From the NCBI GenBank assembly GCA_025267735.1, contig CM046297.1, positions 18,192,011 to 18,256,010 of the forward strand: DNA of 64,000 nucleotides, written 5' to 3'. The position numbers were made by a program, and so were the translations under genes. The DNA comes from Mactra quadrangularis (taxonomy: Eukaryota > Mollusca > Bivalvia > Venerida > Mactridae). The notes beneath the pieces are model-generated. The model saw nothing but the letters and a program-made list of their open reading frames with translations. It did no database searches and was not told the origin of the DNA. Below, piece after piece: positions 37,815 through 47,839 of the stretch; within the stretch, counting starts at the first letter, position 1; each line of letters starts with the position of its first letter.

Positions 37815-38135
37815 CCTGTAGTGTGTTCAATTACACAAAACGTTACAGAACGTTACATAACGATACATTCGGAACTCCTCGGCCATTCGCTGCGAATAAC
37901 CTAATCTAATACACAAATATGAGATCGTTAAGGCAATGAGTGACGTTTCAAAATTTACAGGCTAAAAACGAAACATCACTCAATGCCTAAACGATCATGT
38001 ATTTGTTTACTTTAACACCAGTAGTTTCAAAATAGCGTCTAAATATGTCCGTGATTATTCGCAGCGAATGGCCGAGGAGTTCCTAATGTATCATTACGGA
38101 ACGTTTTGTAACGTTCGCGGTAACTGAACGCAGGG
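37815..38135. mobile_element. Long-arm fold-back MITE, copy 1
   Basis: The left arm runs CTGTAGTGTGTTCAATTAC, AACGTTAC, ACGATACATTCGGAACTCC and TCGGCCATTCGCTGCGAATA. The right arm is its complement, with TATTCGCAGCGAATGGCCGA and GGAGTTCC, ending GTAACTGAACGCAG. Inner GATCGTTAAGGCAATGAGTG and CACTCAATGCCTAAACGATC also pair, so the whole 320 bp folds back. A close copy is at 55723-56040, and a relative sharing only the tips is at 58842-59076. Non-coding. Confidence 0.88.
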
Positions 38136-38424
38136 CAGTATTTATATAGTTTATTCAGTAAGCATGGTAAACAAAACATTATATTAAAACTATTATATTG
38201 GACCAGTTCACAATTCTGTACTCATGCATATTGGTGCATATAATTTTCTTTGTTAATTTATGGTAAACAAAAATCCCACCAAAAAATGCATAATTCAGAC
38301 TATGGTTACTGTACCAGTGTACATTAAATTTGGTTTGTATAAAGACACTCCTTAAACATTAAGTCTGCCTAAAACATTAATTTTGATTTAGTATAGATGT
38401 TGCTACAGTTAATGTAGATGTCTC

Positions 38425-38494
38425 GGGTTTAGCGCAAAATGGTCGTAACTGGCTCTTTTCTTATATTGAGTTACAACTGTTTTGTGCTGAACCC
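38425..38494. repeat. Hairpin family B, copy 2
   Basis: GGGTTTAGCGCAAAATGGTC pairs with ACTGTTTTGTGCTGAACCC, with TCGTAACT/AGTTACAA continuing the stem. The loop is GGCTCTTTTCTTATATTG. It retains the outer GGGTT/AACCC that copy 1 has lost. Confidence 0.8.
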
Positions 38495-38591
38495 AGTATA
38501 TATGGGATACATTCATTCTGATGCATATTCACCAGTTTTAATTCACAGCTATTATTTAATTGCGAGTTTTTTTCTTGTTTAAGAAAATTAG

Positions 38592-38685
38592 CAGTTCGCC
38601 TGGTACAGTTTGAACCATGCAAGGACCTCTTGATCCCTAAAACAATTGTCTAACCACTGGACTCTAATTGCTCTTACCACTGGAC
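38592..38685 (-). mobile_element. tRNA-like SINE head, family 4 fragment
   Basis: In reverse complement it shows AGTCCAGTGGTTAGAC (A-box-like) and ATGGTTCAAACTG (B-box-like), separated by AGGGATCAAGAGGTCC, the same head as the inverted pair at 11003. No body or tail is recognised. Confidence 0.5.
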
Positions 38686-38690
38686 TATAT

Positions 38691-38832
38691 TAGTTACACA
38701 GTCAGTTACTGACCAGATACGGCGTGATACCGGGTCAGTAAATTAATATTGGGTGAAAGGTAGCTCGAGCCCAATATTTATTCACTGACCCGGTATCACA
38801 CCGTATCCGGTCAGTTACTGACTGTGTAACGA
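38691..38832. repeat. Near-perfect 140-bp palindrome
   Basis: Arms of about 60 bp: GTTACACAGTCAGTTACTGA, CCAGATACGGCGTGATACCG and GGTCAGTAAATTAATATTGGG on the left, with the complement ending CTGACTGTGTAAC on the right. The loop is TGAAAGGTAGCTCGAG. The CAGTCAGTTACTGAC part is itself palindromic, so nested cruciforms are possible. Confidence 0.88.
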
Positions 38833-38833
38833 A

Positions 38834-39012
38834 TTTATCTTACCGAGTACCTCCATCTGAAAGAAAAATAAGGTTTCGTCAGCGCTATCATTTATAAATT
38901 TTGTTACTGACTGGATATTAGAATCTACTGACCTAATATGGGATAATACATGGTCAGCACGTGACCGCTCTCGGCCAATGAAAAACCAGTATTCTGTACG
39001 AGGTAAGATAAT
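38834..39012. mobile_element. CpG-rich segment with short inverted ends
   Basis: TTATCTTACCGAGTAC at the left and GTACGAGGTAAGATAA at the right are inverted repeats about 180 bp apart, directly abutting the 38691 palindrome. The interior reuses its ACTGAC phrases. The two may be parts of one composite element. Confidence 0.55.
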
Positions 39013-39599
39013 TGCTTATACTAAGTATGGCCTGTCTTAATTGATTCCAATACATTAAGTTCATCAACATTATAGTTTAGTATGGTAGTCATCTACCTTA
39101 ATTACATGATGTTACATTTAAGGTTATTAGCCATATGTATGTTATAATGTTTGTACCAGTGACATTTATCATTAAGACAAAAACATCCTATGTAAGATAG
39201 TTCATATTATATAAGTTAGTATGTATGTAAGTTGTTACATATTTACCATACTTAGTTGTTACCCTCATTTGTTACACTGTCTGTCTGTCTTGACTTTATA
39301 TTAATTATACAACAACAGAAAATACTATGTCTTAACTGGGACTTAGATATAATAGATGTTTTGACTGGGACTAACATTTTTTTAGATATAATAGATTTAT
39401 TGTACAGTTTATAATATATAGTCTGACAAGAGTGACCTTATGCTGCCTGACAACCCTTATTTTAAATAAATTACACTTGCAAGTTCTGTTCTTGATTACT
39501 GATGATTATGTTTATTCTTACTCATGTTTTAAGAAATAGCAGACTCTGTTTGTTTTACAATTTTGAATTTTAAACTTACCTTCTGACAAATCTCTTTAA

Positions 39600-39800
39600 A
39601 AATGGAGGTAGAAAAACTTGTAAATGGAGGCAGAAATACTTTCATAAATGGAGGTAAAAATACTCTCATAAATGGTGGTACTCTCATAATTGGAGGTAGA
39701 TATACTCCAGTTAATGAAGGTAGAAATACTGTCATAAATGGGGAAAGAAATAATTTCATAAATAGAGGTAGAAATACTCTAAATTTTTAGGTAGAAATAC
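39600..39800. repeat. 24-bp tandem repeat
   Basis: Units of ATAAATGGAGGTAGAAATAC plus TCTC repeat about 8 times with drift. The period is divisible by three, which explains 60-80 codon frames on both strands with NGGRNT- and PPFM-type repeats. I do not regard these as genes. Confidence 0.85.
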
Positions 39801-40713
39801 TGTGATGAAATTGATGTAGAAAGAACTGCTTTGTCATGTTTTGTCTTGTAACCTCCATATTAGAGAGTAGTTTTGTTTGACATATATAAGGAATCTTGAT
39901 ATATCTAGAAAAGTAACATCTGTATTGTATGGTATTACTGGTAGATTATTGTATAGAAATGTCTATATTAAGGAGACAGAATGACATCAATACTGTTAGA
40001 AATGTCAAATCATCTTTATTTAGGATTGGTAATATGTCAGTAATATGTCTTGTCTCTGCCACATGGAAGGAAATTAATGTGGCTCATATTGTGTTCTCAC
40101 ATGTTGCCGAGGTAACTTCAATTATAAATTTGATCTCCTATAGATTATTGTTATAATGACTTCAACTTCAAAGTAATACTCCCTTACACTAAACTAGGCA
40201 TTAGTATCTCCCTGAAATTTCTAGACATCTGATTGTGTTGTATATTTCTACTTTAAAATTGGCATAATCTAAAGCTATGTTATGTCAGACTTTTATTGAA
40301 TTTTTTTTCCACACAGGAATGTCCTAACAGATTGTGAATCAGGTGATGCACTAACTAGGGATGCAACATTCGATTCGATACCTTGAAAATCAATTTGCAA
40401 GGGCTCCAATCAATTTCAATTTGGAATTCGCAATTTTTAACTTGGAACTGGCCATCCAACTTGTATATAAAAGTAATAAAAGAATTAAGTGATAAATAAA
40501 TCAGTATGAAAATTCATTTGCTTTATTGATCTTGTTCTAAAATAAATGTTGAAAAATTTTAGTAAAAATTTTATTTGATCAATATAAGTCAGTTATTAGC
40601 TCAAATGAATGTACAGTAAAACTCGGATATAACATACTCGCTGGGCCATAGAAAAAAAGGTATGTTATAACCGAGGTATGTTATATCCATATAGCATACT
40701 TAAGTATATTATA

Positions 40714-41723
40714 CGAGGGGTGATTGATAAATTCGCGGAATTCCTTTCTAAAATATTCACTCTTTTGTCAAATCCCATTTAAACTCAAATAAGTATAAAA
40801 CAATTCATGTGCGTTTTCACAATCATATTGTTGAACAGATTATCATTATGTAGAAAGAATAAATGGTATCCATAGCAACCACTGTTAGGTCACTTGAAGC
40901 ACGCTATTTTTTCACCTTTTTTGAAAACATTAAACATCGTATTACGCACTAATTTTTGGTACAAATTATGCGCCAATATTAATTACACTAGCGTGACGTC
41001 TCGACATCATTTCCTGAAAGTGTCATGAAAATATTTTGAATGGTTATTGCATAGCAGAGATTTTAGAGTCATGGCTTCGAAACATCGAATGACGTCAACA
41101 GCTGATTTTGAGTTGGGCTCAGTCATAAATTGTTGTGTTTGACTCAATTTGTCACCTGCAGATTCGCTTAAACAAATTAAAACTGCTGATACATTACCAA
41201 CATGTGGAAAAACAATTGTCTACAAATGGCACCAGAGGTTCAGGGAAGGTAGAACATGGGTATTTGATGAAGAAAGACCAGGTCAACCGACACTGACAGT
41301 CACTGTTGAAAAGGCAGCATGAGTGGAGAAGCTTCTAGATAAGGATAGATGGCATACAATGGGCTGTATTGCACTTAAGAATTATTTATTCATTCAGCGA
41401 GGAATACTTCAAGGTTACATTTAATCAGTGTGTACATAGCCATAGAAAGTGTATGGAAATAGGTGGTGATTATGTGCAATGAAGTAAATAGGAAACTTGA
41501 CTTTGACGTTTAAGTAACCCAATGATGACGTCGGCGTGCTTCAAGTACGGTATACTAGTGTTGTAAAATGTTTCATGAAAACTTTATTTTCCAATGTATC
41601 ATGAAAATATTTGGGCTTTATATAAGTCTTGGTAAACATACAGAATGATGTATTTTGTTTTTTCTTATGTTATCCCGTGTAACATTAATAAATAAATTCC
41701 TCGAACTTTCCAATCACCCCTCG
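40714..41723 (+). mobile_element. Internally deleted mariner-like element
   Basis: TA (40712-40713) and TA (41724-41725) flank inverted ends CGAGGGGTGATTGATAAATT and TTTCCAATCACCCCTCG. Further in, CTTGAAGCACGC (40894) and GCGTGCTTCAAG (41532) also pair. The element is about 1.0 kb, shorter than the usual 1.3 kb of mariners, and contains a broken transposase N-terminus. It lies within the pogo-like element and is therefore younger than it. Confidence 0.88.
41071..41427 (+). pseudogene. Mariner transposase N-terminal remnant
   Basis: An ATG at 41071 opens a 23-codon frame (MASKHRMTSTADFELGS) that ends at a stop. Reading resumes from about 41140 with SLKQIKTADTLPTCGKTIVY, KWHQRFREGRTWVFDEERPG and QPTLTVTVEKAA, then a stop, then VEKLLDKDRWHTMGCIA. 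The W..RF..GR....DE.R.G.P motif followed by V..L...DR is the second helix-turn-helix and linker region of mariner transposases, which bind the terminal repeats. The catalytic DD(D/E) domain is missing, replaced by unrelated sequence running straight to the right terminal repeat. At least two stops and the deletion make it inactive. Confidence 0.85.
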
Positions 41724-41879
41724 TATATCAGGATGAAAAACGGGCCAGAAAAAATGGTATGTTGTAACCGAGTGTATGTTATAACCGAGTATGTTATATC
41801 CGAGTTTTACTGTATTACTGTTCATTTAGAATACACTCTACTATAAAATGAATTGTATCCAAAAAAAGAACAAAAAAGA

Positions 41880-42505
41880 AGAAAAAAAGCTATATATGAA
41901 GCCTTGTTATTGTTTATGGTAATATGGGATTATAGGACGTAGATGAGGCTTAAGTTAGCATAGATTGACAAAATACAAGTAAATCAATTTGACAAGAATA
42001 TACTGATGATATATATATCAGGCTATGAATATTTATCCTGGTAAGATTTATACAGTAATATGTCATTTTGTGTTTTATACCATACTACACCATACTGGCA
42101 TCATTTGGTCTAGTACTGTAGGCCGGTTTTTTTTTCAACAAAAATGCGGTCTGGCGGGTGGCTAGGCTGGCATCCAGTGTTGTTAACAATTGTGTTATAG
42201 TTTTTCTTTACCATATATTTCTGCCATTTATTGTCAGATCTTTATTAAACTTCATACAGTGATTACATACCATGTGATGAACAGAATTAGAAAGTAACCA
42301 CAACTCTACCTGCCTTTATTATGCCATAATAATTTATGGATTATTTCCCTTTGTAATTTTTGCGTTAAAGTTTTTAAATCCGGATTTAATGTGGTTTCCA
42401 CATTACATTTCTTGTTCTAAACCTTGTATGACCTCTACTGACCTTTTCCTGCTAGTTCCATCTCAGACATGAGATGAATTCATACTACAGTTATGTTCCC
42501 CTGTT
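41880..42505. other. Tract without a supported gene
   Basis: AT-rich sequence with no frame, array or terminal repeats I can support. Confidence 0.35.
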
Positions 42506-42517
42506 ACAAATGTAGGA

Positions 42518-42804
42518 ACCCGGGTTGATAGCGCAGTTGGTAGCGCGCCGGGATTTGGATACTCGTGCCCGAGTGGGTGCGGGTTTGAATTCCACCTGGA
42601 GAGGCTATACCCTTTCATGAAAATTTGACAATAATGTCGATTTTCCTCCATTGATTAGATAATATGGAGAAGTTTCCGGTCTTGTGGAAGGGTAGGTGAG
42701 TATTGGTTATACACAATGGTCCAGGAAAGCTAGGTTAGGTGCGCTGGATGCCGTAAAATGACCTAAATTTTGTTGATACGGCGTTAACTCCAATAAATAA
42801 ATAA
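42518..42804 (+). mobile_element. SINE family 2, best-preserved copy
   Basis: ACAAATGTAGGA is repeated exactly at 42506-42517 and 42805-42816, fixing both ends. The head has A box GATAGCGCAGTTGGTAGCG and B box GGGTTTGAATTCC. The body has TTGACAATAATGTCG and GTGGAAGGGTAGGTGAG, and the tail is CAATAAATAAATA. Downstream (42811-42970) lies a fragment of the pogo-like family with GTCTTAATAGTGGAATGGTC. Confidence 0.93.
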
Positions 42805-43140
42805 ACAAATGTAGGACCATCAAATTCTATGGTCTTAATAGTGGAATGGTCTTAATATGGGAACTTATCCTCTTAAGTCATGTATACTATTTAGGACTTA
42901 AGAGTCATTAAAAGTTGCATTATTTTGTGATACCAGTGATAGGTGGTCTTTACAGCCAAACATAACTATAATATGTGCTAGGGAGAAATGCATATGTATC
43001 AAGGGTTCTTTATAACATTGAACCACATTTATCACTGATTAGAATAAGAAAATTCTAGTAAAGATATTAGGTTTAAAGTTACTAATTACTTGAAACCTAT
43101 TCTCATATTACCATGATAGATGAGTATAGGATAGAAACCC

Positions 43141-43212
43141 CGGGTTCAGGGCAAAATGGTCGTAACTCACTCTTTCCTTATATTGAGTTATGTTGGTTTT
43201 CGGCTAAACCCG
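43141..43212. repeat. Hairpin family B, copy 3
   Basis: CGGGTTCAGGGCAAAATGGT and ACTCA pair with TGAGTTATGTTGGTTTT and CGGCTAAACCCG, so the outermost CGGGTT/AACCCG pairs. The loop CTCTTTCCTTATATT matches copies 1 and 2. Confidence 0.8.
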
Positions 43213-43329
43213 CGAAATGTGAAGTATGTCTTGTTTTATAAGAATATCCTACATCTCAGCTATATGTGATCAATCTAGTTTGTATCTAATATACCTCTTC
43301 CTTAACATACTCTCTTAAACAGTAATCAA

Positions 43330-43712
43330 TGAGTTAGTGCACAACTAGTTCCATGGGGTTGAGTTAGTGCACAACTAGTTCCATGGGGTTGAATTAGTGC
43401 ACAACCAGTTCCATGGGGTTTGAGTTAGTGCACTACTAGTTCCATGGGATTGAGTTAAAGGTTAAAAGTTAAAGGGCGGTTTAAAGTCTGCTTCCATCTA
43501 CATGTTCAGCCGACTTTACAATCTTGTACAATAGTTAGTGCACAATTAGTTCCATAGGATTGAAATAGTGCACAACTAGTTCCATGGTGTTGAGTTAGTG
43601 CACAATTCGTTCCATGGGGTTGAGTTAGTGCACAATTAGTTCCATGGGGTTAAGTTAGTGCACAACTAGTTTCATGGGGTTGAGTTAGTGCACAACTAGT
43701 TCCATGGGGTTG
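43330..43712. repeat. 30-bp tandem repeat in two blocks
   Basis: The unit is GAGTTAGTGCACAACTAGTT plus CCATGGGGTT, four copies at 43330-43452 and six at 43532-43712. About 80 bp of unrelated sequence (AAAGGTTAAAAGTTAAAGGG onwards) separates the blocks. Each unit contains the palindromes GTGCAC, ACTAGT and CCATGG. Confidence 0.92.
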
Positions 43713-43844
43713 AGTGTGTGTCTTTTAGAGTTCACTTAGAATGAGTATGGAAGAAAGGATAATATATTTGATAAAAAGTTTTAATTTGAAACTTCAATGC
43801 TAAATCCATATGCAATTATTGTGCATACCAATAATTCAGCACAA

Positions 43845-44860
43845 GACTTTTTTATTATGCATGATGGCACATAAACACCCCATTCTAGTTTCTGTACATG
43901 TTATAAAACAGTTATATTTTAGGATGATTTTTCACCATGCATGATGGCACATATAACACCCCATACTAATTTCTATACATGTTATAAAACAGTTATGTTG
44001 TAGGATGATTTTTCACCATACATGATGGCACATATAACACCCCAAACTAGTTTCTATACATATTATAAAACAGTTATGTTGTAGGATGATTTTTCACCAT
44101 ACATGATGGCACATATAACACCCCAAACTAGTTTCTATACATATTATAAAACAGTTATGTTGTAGGATGATTTTTCACCATACATGATGGCACATATAAC
44201 ACCCCAAACTAGTTTCTATACATATTATAAAACAGTTATGTTGTAGGATGATTTTTCACCATACATGATGGCACATATAACACCCCAAACTAGTTTCTAT
44301 ACATATTATAAAACAGTTATGTTGTAGGATGATTTTTCACCATGCATGATGGCACATATAACACCCTATACTAGTTTCTATACATATTATAAAACAGTTA
44401 TGTTGTAGGATGATTTTTCACCATACATGATGGCACATATAACACCCCAAACTAGTTTCTATACATATTATAAAACAGTTATGTTGTAGGATGATTTTTC
44501 ACCATACATGATGGCACATATAACACCCCAAACTAGTTTCTATACATATTATAAAACAGTTATGTTGTAGGATGATTTTTCACCATGCATGATGGCACAT
44601 ATAACACCCCATACTAGTTTCTATACATATTATAAAACAGTTATGTTGTAGGATGATTTTTCACCATACATGATGGCACATATAACACCCCAAACTAGTT
44701 TCTGTGCTTGTTATAAAACAGTTTATTGTCGGATGATTTTTCACTATACATGATGGCACATATAACACCCCTAACTATTTTCTGTACATGTCATAAAACA
44801 GTTATGTTTTAGATGATTTTCATCATGCATGATGGCACACTTAACACACCATACTAGTTA
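43845..44860. repeat. 81-bp tandem array, about 12 units
   Basis: The unit is ACAGTTATGTTGTAGGATGA, TTTTTCACCATACATGATGG, CACATATAACACCCCAAACT and AGTTTCTATACATATTATAA plus A. Central units are nearly identical, with two variants (CATGCATGATGG with CCATACTAG, and CATACATGATGG with CCAAACTAG) recurring at intervals of about three units. The outer units are more diverged, as expected when unequal exchange homogenises the middle. Confidence 0.95.
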
Positions 44861-44933
44861 AATTTGATTTCTTGGGAAGTTGCAACAAATTAATCAGATT
44901 GTCTCGGAGCAATATGATTGGTTAAAACCATGA

Positions 44934-45179
44934 ACACTTGGTGATATCTCAATCAAATTTTCACTCGGCTTGACAGCTCCAGGACTTAATTCTCTGGAAA
45001 TAAAATGTTCACAAGATTTAATGATTCGAAATCGACATGACAAGTCGTTCAGATATGTTGATATGTCGTCTGAAAAACCTGCTGTAAAGTTTTTTCCCCA
45101 ATCTCCTGAAGTATTCCCATTTGGGGTAAAAACTATTTGTCACAAAGTTAGATTTTGTAAATGCGATATTTCATGTTGA
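44934..45179 (+). CDS. Unrecognised open frame, candidate exon
   Basis: About 81 codons are open without an initiating ATG near the start. The first in-frame ATG comes well inside. The translation is complex and not repeat-derived, for example SLEIKCSQDLMIRNRHDKSF and PQSPEVFPFGVKTICHKVRF, with four cysteines near the end. No domain is recognisable. A CTTGACAG at 44969-44976 could be a weak acceptor. It could be an exon of an unknown gene, a retrocopy piece, or chance. Confidence 0.2.
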   Translation, partial: TLGDISIKFSLGLTAPGLNSLEIKCSQDLMIRNRHDKSFRYVDMSSEKPAVKFFPQSPEVFPFGVKTICHKVRFCKCDISC

Positions 45180-45184
45180 ACATG

Positions 45185-46175
45185 TCGAGAGGCTTGGTTT
45201 TCTGTATAAATAAGATAAATGTATATCTGCTATCATGTAATAGTGTTTATGTTTTTAGTTTGGCAGCTCGTCAACTTTCATATTTAAGGTCTGCTCAGAC
45301 TAACAATGTAGCATTGGTTGACTGACAAATCTGGGGTACTGAATTGTGGGACTGAACATTAAAGGTCATCTTATTGCCCCTGAGAACCTTTTATTGGGTT
45401 CATGTAACTTTGTACAGCTAGTTTACATTTAGTATGGGCAAGTTACATTTATAGCTTGTCCAACAGGGCAGCCTACTTTAAAAATTGATGGCAAGCCCTG
45501 GCACCTAGCTGTTGGTTACACTGTCAAATATATGACTGCTTTCTTCTGATTCAAACATTTTATCAAAAGACCTATGAGGAGTTATTCATTTTTTCTTACA
45601 TCCATGCAGAAATGAAATACATGTATATTTATTATGAAAACATATTCTGTGCTACCCGATCAGAAAATACCTTACTGAAAAATCTTGAATGTTAGATGAC
45701 AATAAGTTTAACTCACAAAATAACTGAATTTATTCATGTTTGGATGTTGAGAGTAATGTACTGACTGTATAATGTTAGATATTGAATTGGTAAAAAACAT
45801 GGCAATAATACATGTATATTGTATTGTATCAATCAGACGTCAAACCACTTATAGAGTATTTCTTTGGTTAGTTCTCACATGATATTGTCCAATGTGGCTC
45901 CACACTCGTTTTATTCCATTGTCCATGATCACATAAGTGATCTTGACTGCGATGAAAAAAAATCAATTGATTTGACCAATTTTGTTTGTCTGTAAAAATT
46001 GGTCTGAGACTGAGTACATGTGATGTTGCAAGTTGCACATTTATCACATTTAGTTGTGTCCTTACTGTGATTTGTGAATGCTATCTGTTAGATAAATGAT
46101 TACTGTACATCATGGAAGATGTCTAGACATGATTTATATAGATTACAGGTCATAGTGCTTAGAGATGTTACATCT
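45185..46175. other. Tract without a supported gene
   Basis: No array, terminal repeat or domain-bearing frame was found. Confidence 0.35.
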
Positions 46176-46177
46176 AT

Positions 46178-46466
46178 TTATTTTATTAAGCTGGATTTAA
46201 TGCCTTGTCAACACATTATGGTTATTTTACAGCGTCCAGCGCACCTAACCTAGCTTTCCTGGAACCCTTGTCTATAACTTGCACCCACCTAGACCCTTCC
46301 ACAAGGCTGGCCACTTCTCTATATACCTTATTAATAGAGGAAAATTGACATAATTGCCAAATTTTCATGGAAGGGTATGACCTCCCTGGGTAGGGTTCTA
46401 ACCCATTCCCTCTGCGAGATACTAGATTCTAAATCCTGGTGCCCTAACAACTGCGCTAGTCAGACT
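46178..46466 (-). mobile_element. SINE family 2, minus copy
   Basis: Reverse complement landmarks in order: TGCCTTGTCAACACATTATG, CAGCGTCCAGCGCACC, TAACCTAGCTTTCCTGGAAC, TTCATGGAAGGGTATGACC and CAACTGCGCTAGT (A box). The target duplication is not clear. Confidence 0.82.
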
Positions 46467-46687
46467 ATCTAGAAAGGACATTGTATGGAGAGGGGTGGTG
46501 GAACAAATGTAACAGAACCGGGTTCTTTTTTAATCATGGTTTAAACTAATGTTGTTAATGTAGGTTAATTGTGATTCTTGTGGGAAACAATATACTCAGC
46601 CTTTAGACATTAATTAGCAACTACAACATTTTACTACATATCAAAACTATCTACAAAAAGCTATATTTAAACAGGTGTAGGGATATT

Positions 46688-47087
46688 TATGGTCCAACAG
46701 AATTAACCTGAGTTTGAACTACCTAATTATAATAATTACACACTTCACTTACATTAAATCGTGAGTTTCCGTATGTGTGTATACGGTTATACACGTGTTT
46801 ATAACAACCGATGTGACTATAAATCAATTTATTAAAAGTGGCATGTTATATTTCTTTAAATTTTGGACACATAATTTTTTGGGGAAACAAGTAAGTCAGC
46901 AATATTATGGCACTGTTTCAAAGAATGTTTTCTTATGAAAACAACATTAATTGTTCAGTACGTGTTTTTTGCCGAAAGCTTCCAATAAACCGCGATTTTT
47001 AAACGAAGACAAAAATAGATTGTAAATACTGAGTTTAATATATTTTTGCATAAAGGTCAAGCTCAGGTTAATTCTGTTGGACTATAA
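46688..47087. mobile_element. 400-bp MITE with 31-bp terminal inverted repeats
   Basis: TTATGGTCCAACAGAATTAA followed by CCTGAGTTTGA at the left is mirrored by TCAAGCTCAGG and TTAATTCTGTTGGACTATAA at the right, 29 of 31 positions matching. The interior has scattered CpG (ATACGGTTATACACG, ACCGCGATTTTTAAACG) and no coding frame. No second copy is present in this window. The target duplication is uncertain. Confidence 0.85.
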
Positions 47088-47472
47088 GTGTGTACGAGCT
47101 CATGAATATGTGCATGGAACCTTATATAGGTATCATCATCATAGTTAACTAGTGTTAAATTCAACATTCAAATATATACTTCCTACATCATGTTGGGGTT
47201 GACAAAAATATTTTCAAAGATTTTGTGAACCTGAAGTGTTCTTATAAACAGGCTTTACTGTAAATTCAGGATGATCCTTGTTACTGCATGTATTTTAGAA
47301 TTACATGATGTTATATGATAAAAACAGACTTGTTATATAAGATATAACAATACCATATGGAATTTCTGTTGTTTTTTTTATAGTGTTGCTTAACAACAAG
47401 TCTTCTGAATGATTCAAATATTACAACTGGTAAAATTGATGTACTTTTACAATACATATCTCGATCAATATA

Positions 47473-47827
47473 CAGTAAAGTTTCACTATTAGGACCATTA
47501 AAGTCAATGGCTTTAATAGCAAAATGGTCCTATTATAGTTATGGTTATTGTTACTTGGAAAGGGACTGGAGGCAGAAAAAAGGGGCAGGGTGGTGTTTCA
47601 AAGTGATTATTTATGCACAGGGAGTGGCATAAAAGGGCAGGGATGAGAAAAAAAGGGCAGAGTGCAGTGCCTGCTATTCTTCTTTAGAACACTCATTAAT
47701 AAAGGTATCTGTTTCTTCTGAATTAAGGTATTTGGGATTTTAAAATGGTCAAAATTTGCATGATTCTGCAATAATTATAATGTTTTGAAGTTGAAAAAGT
47801 TGGTCTTTAAATAGCAGAACTTTACTG
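47473..47827. mobile_element. Pogo-like MITE, best copy of its family
   Basis: TA at 47471-47472 and 47828-47829 flank CAGTAAAGTTTCACTATTAG at the left and ATAGCAGAACTTTACTG at the right. A purine-rich stretch with repeated AAAAAGGGGCAGGG/AAAGGGCAGGG lies at 47575-47665. Relatives or fragments lie at 10540-10700, 11580-11725, 17960, 26190, 28580, 33120, 42811, 53944 and 56937. Confidence 0.85.
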
Positions 47828-47839
47828 TAGTTAAAATAT

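Larger units (their letters stand above)
40614..41812. mobile_element. Pogo-like TA-flanked element hosting a mariner
   Basis: Ends CAGTAAAACTCGGATATAAC and GTTATATCCGAGTTTTACTG are perfect inverted repeats with TA on each outer side (40612-40613, 41813-41814). CAGT ends, a TATAAC phrase and TA duplication are typical of pogo/Tigger-type elements. Subterminal TATGTTATAACCGAG also recurs at both ends. Without the nested mariner it is only about 190 bp, so it is a non-autonomous MITE. Confidence 0.85.

Noticed and set aside
39529..39790. PPFM- and NGGRNT-repeat frames
   Set aside because: Products of the 24-bp tandem repeat.
42518..42600. Possible tRNA gene
   Set aside because: Head of SINE family 2 with a 12-bp target duplication.
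43845..44860. 81-bp array considered as CRISPR or repeat-protein gene
   Set aside because: No spacers, and stop codons are repeated in the units.
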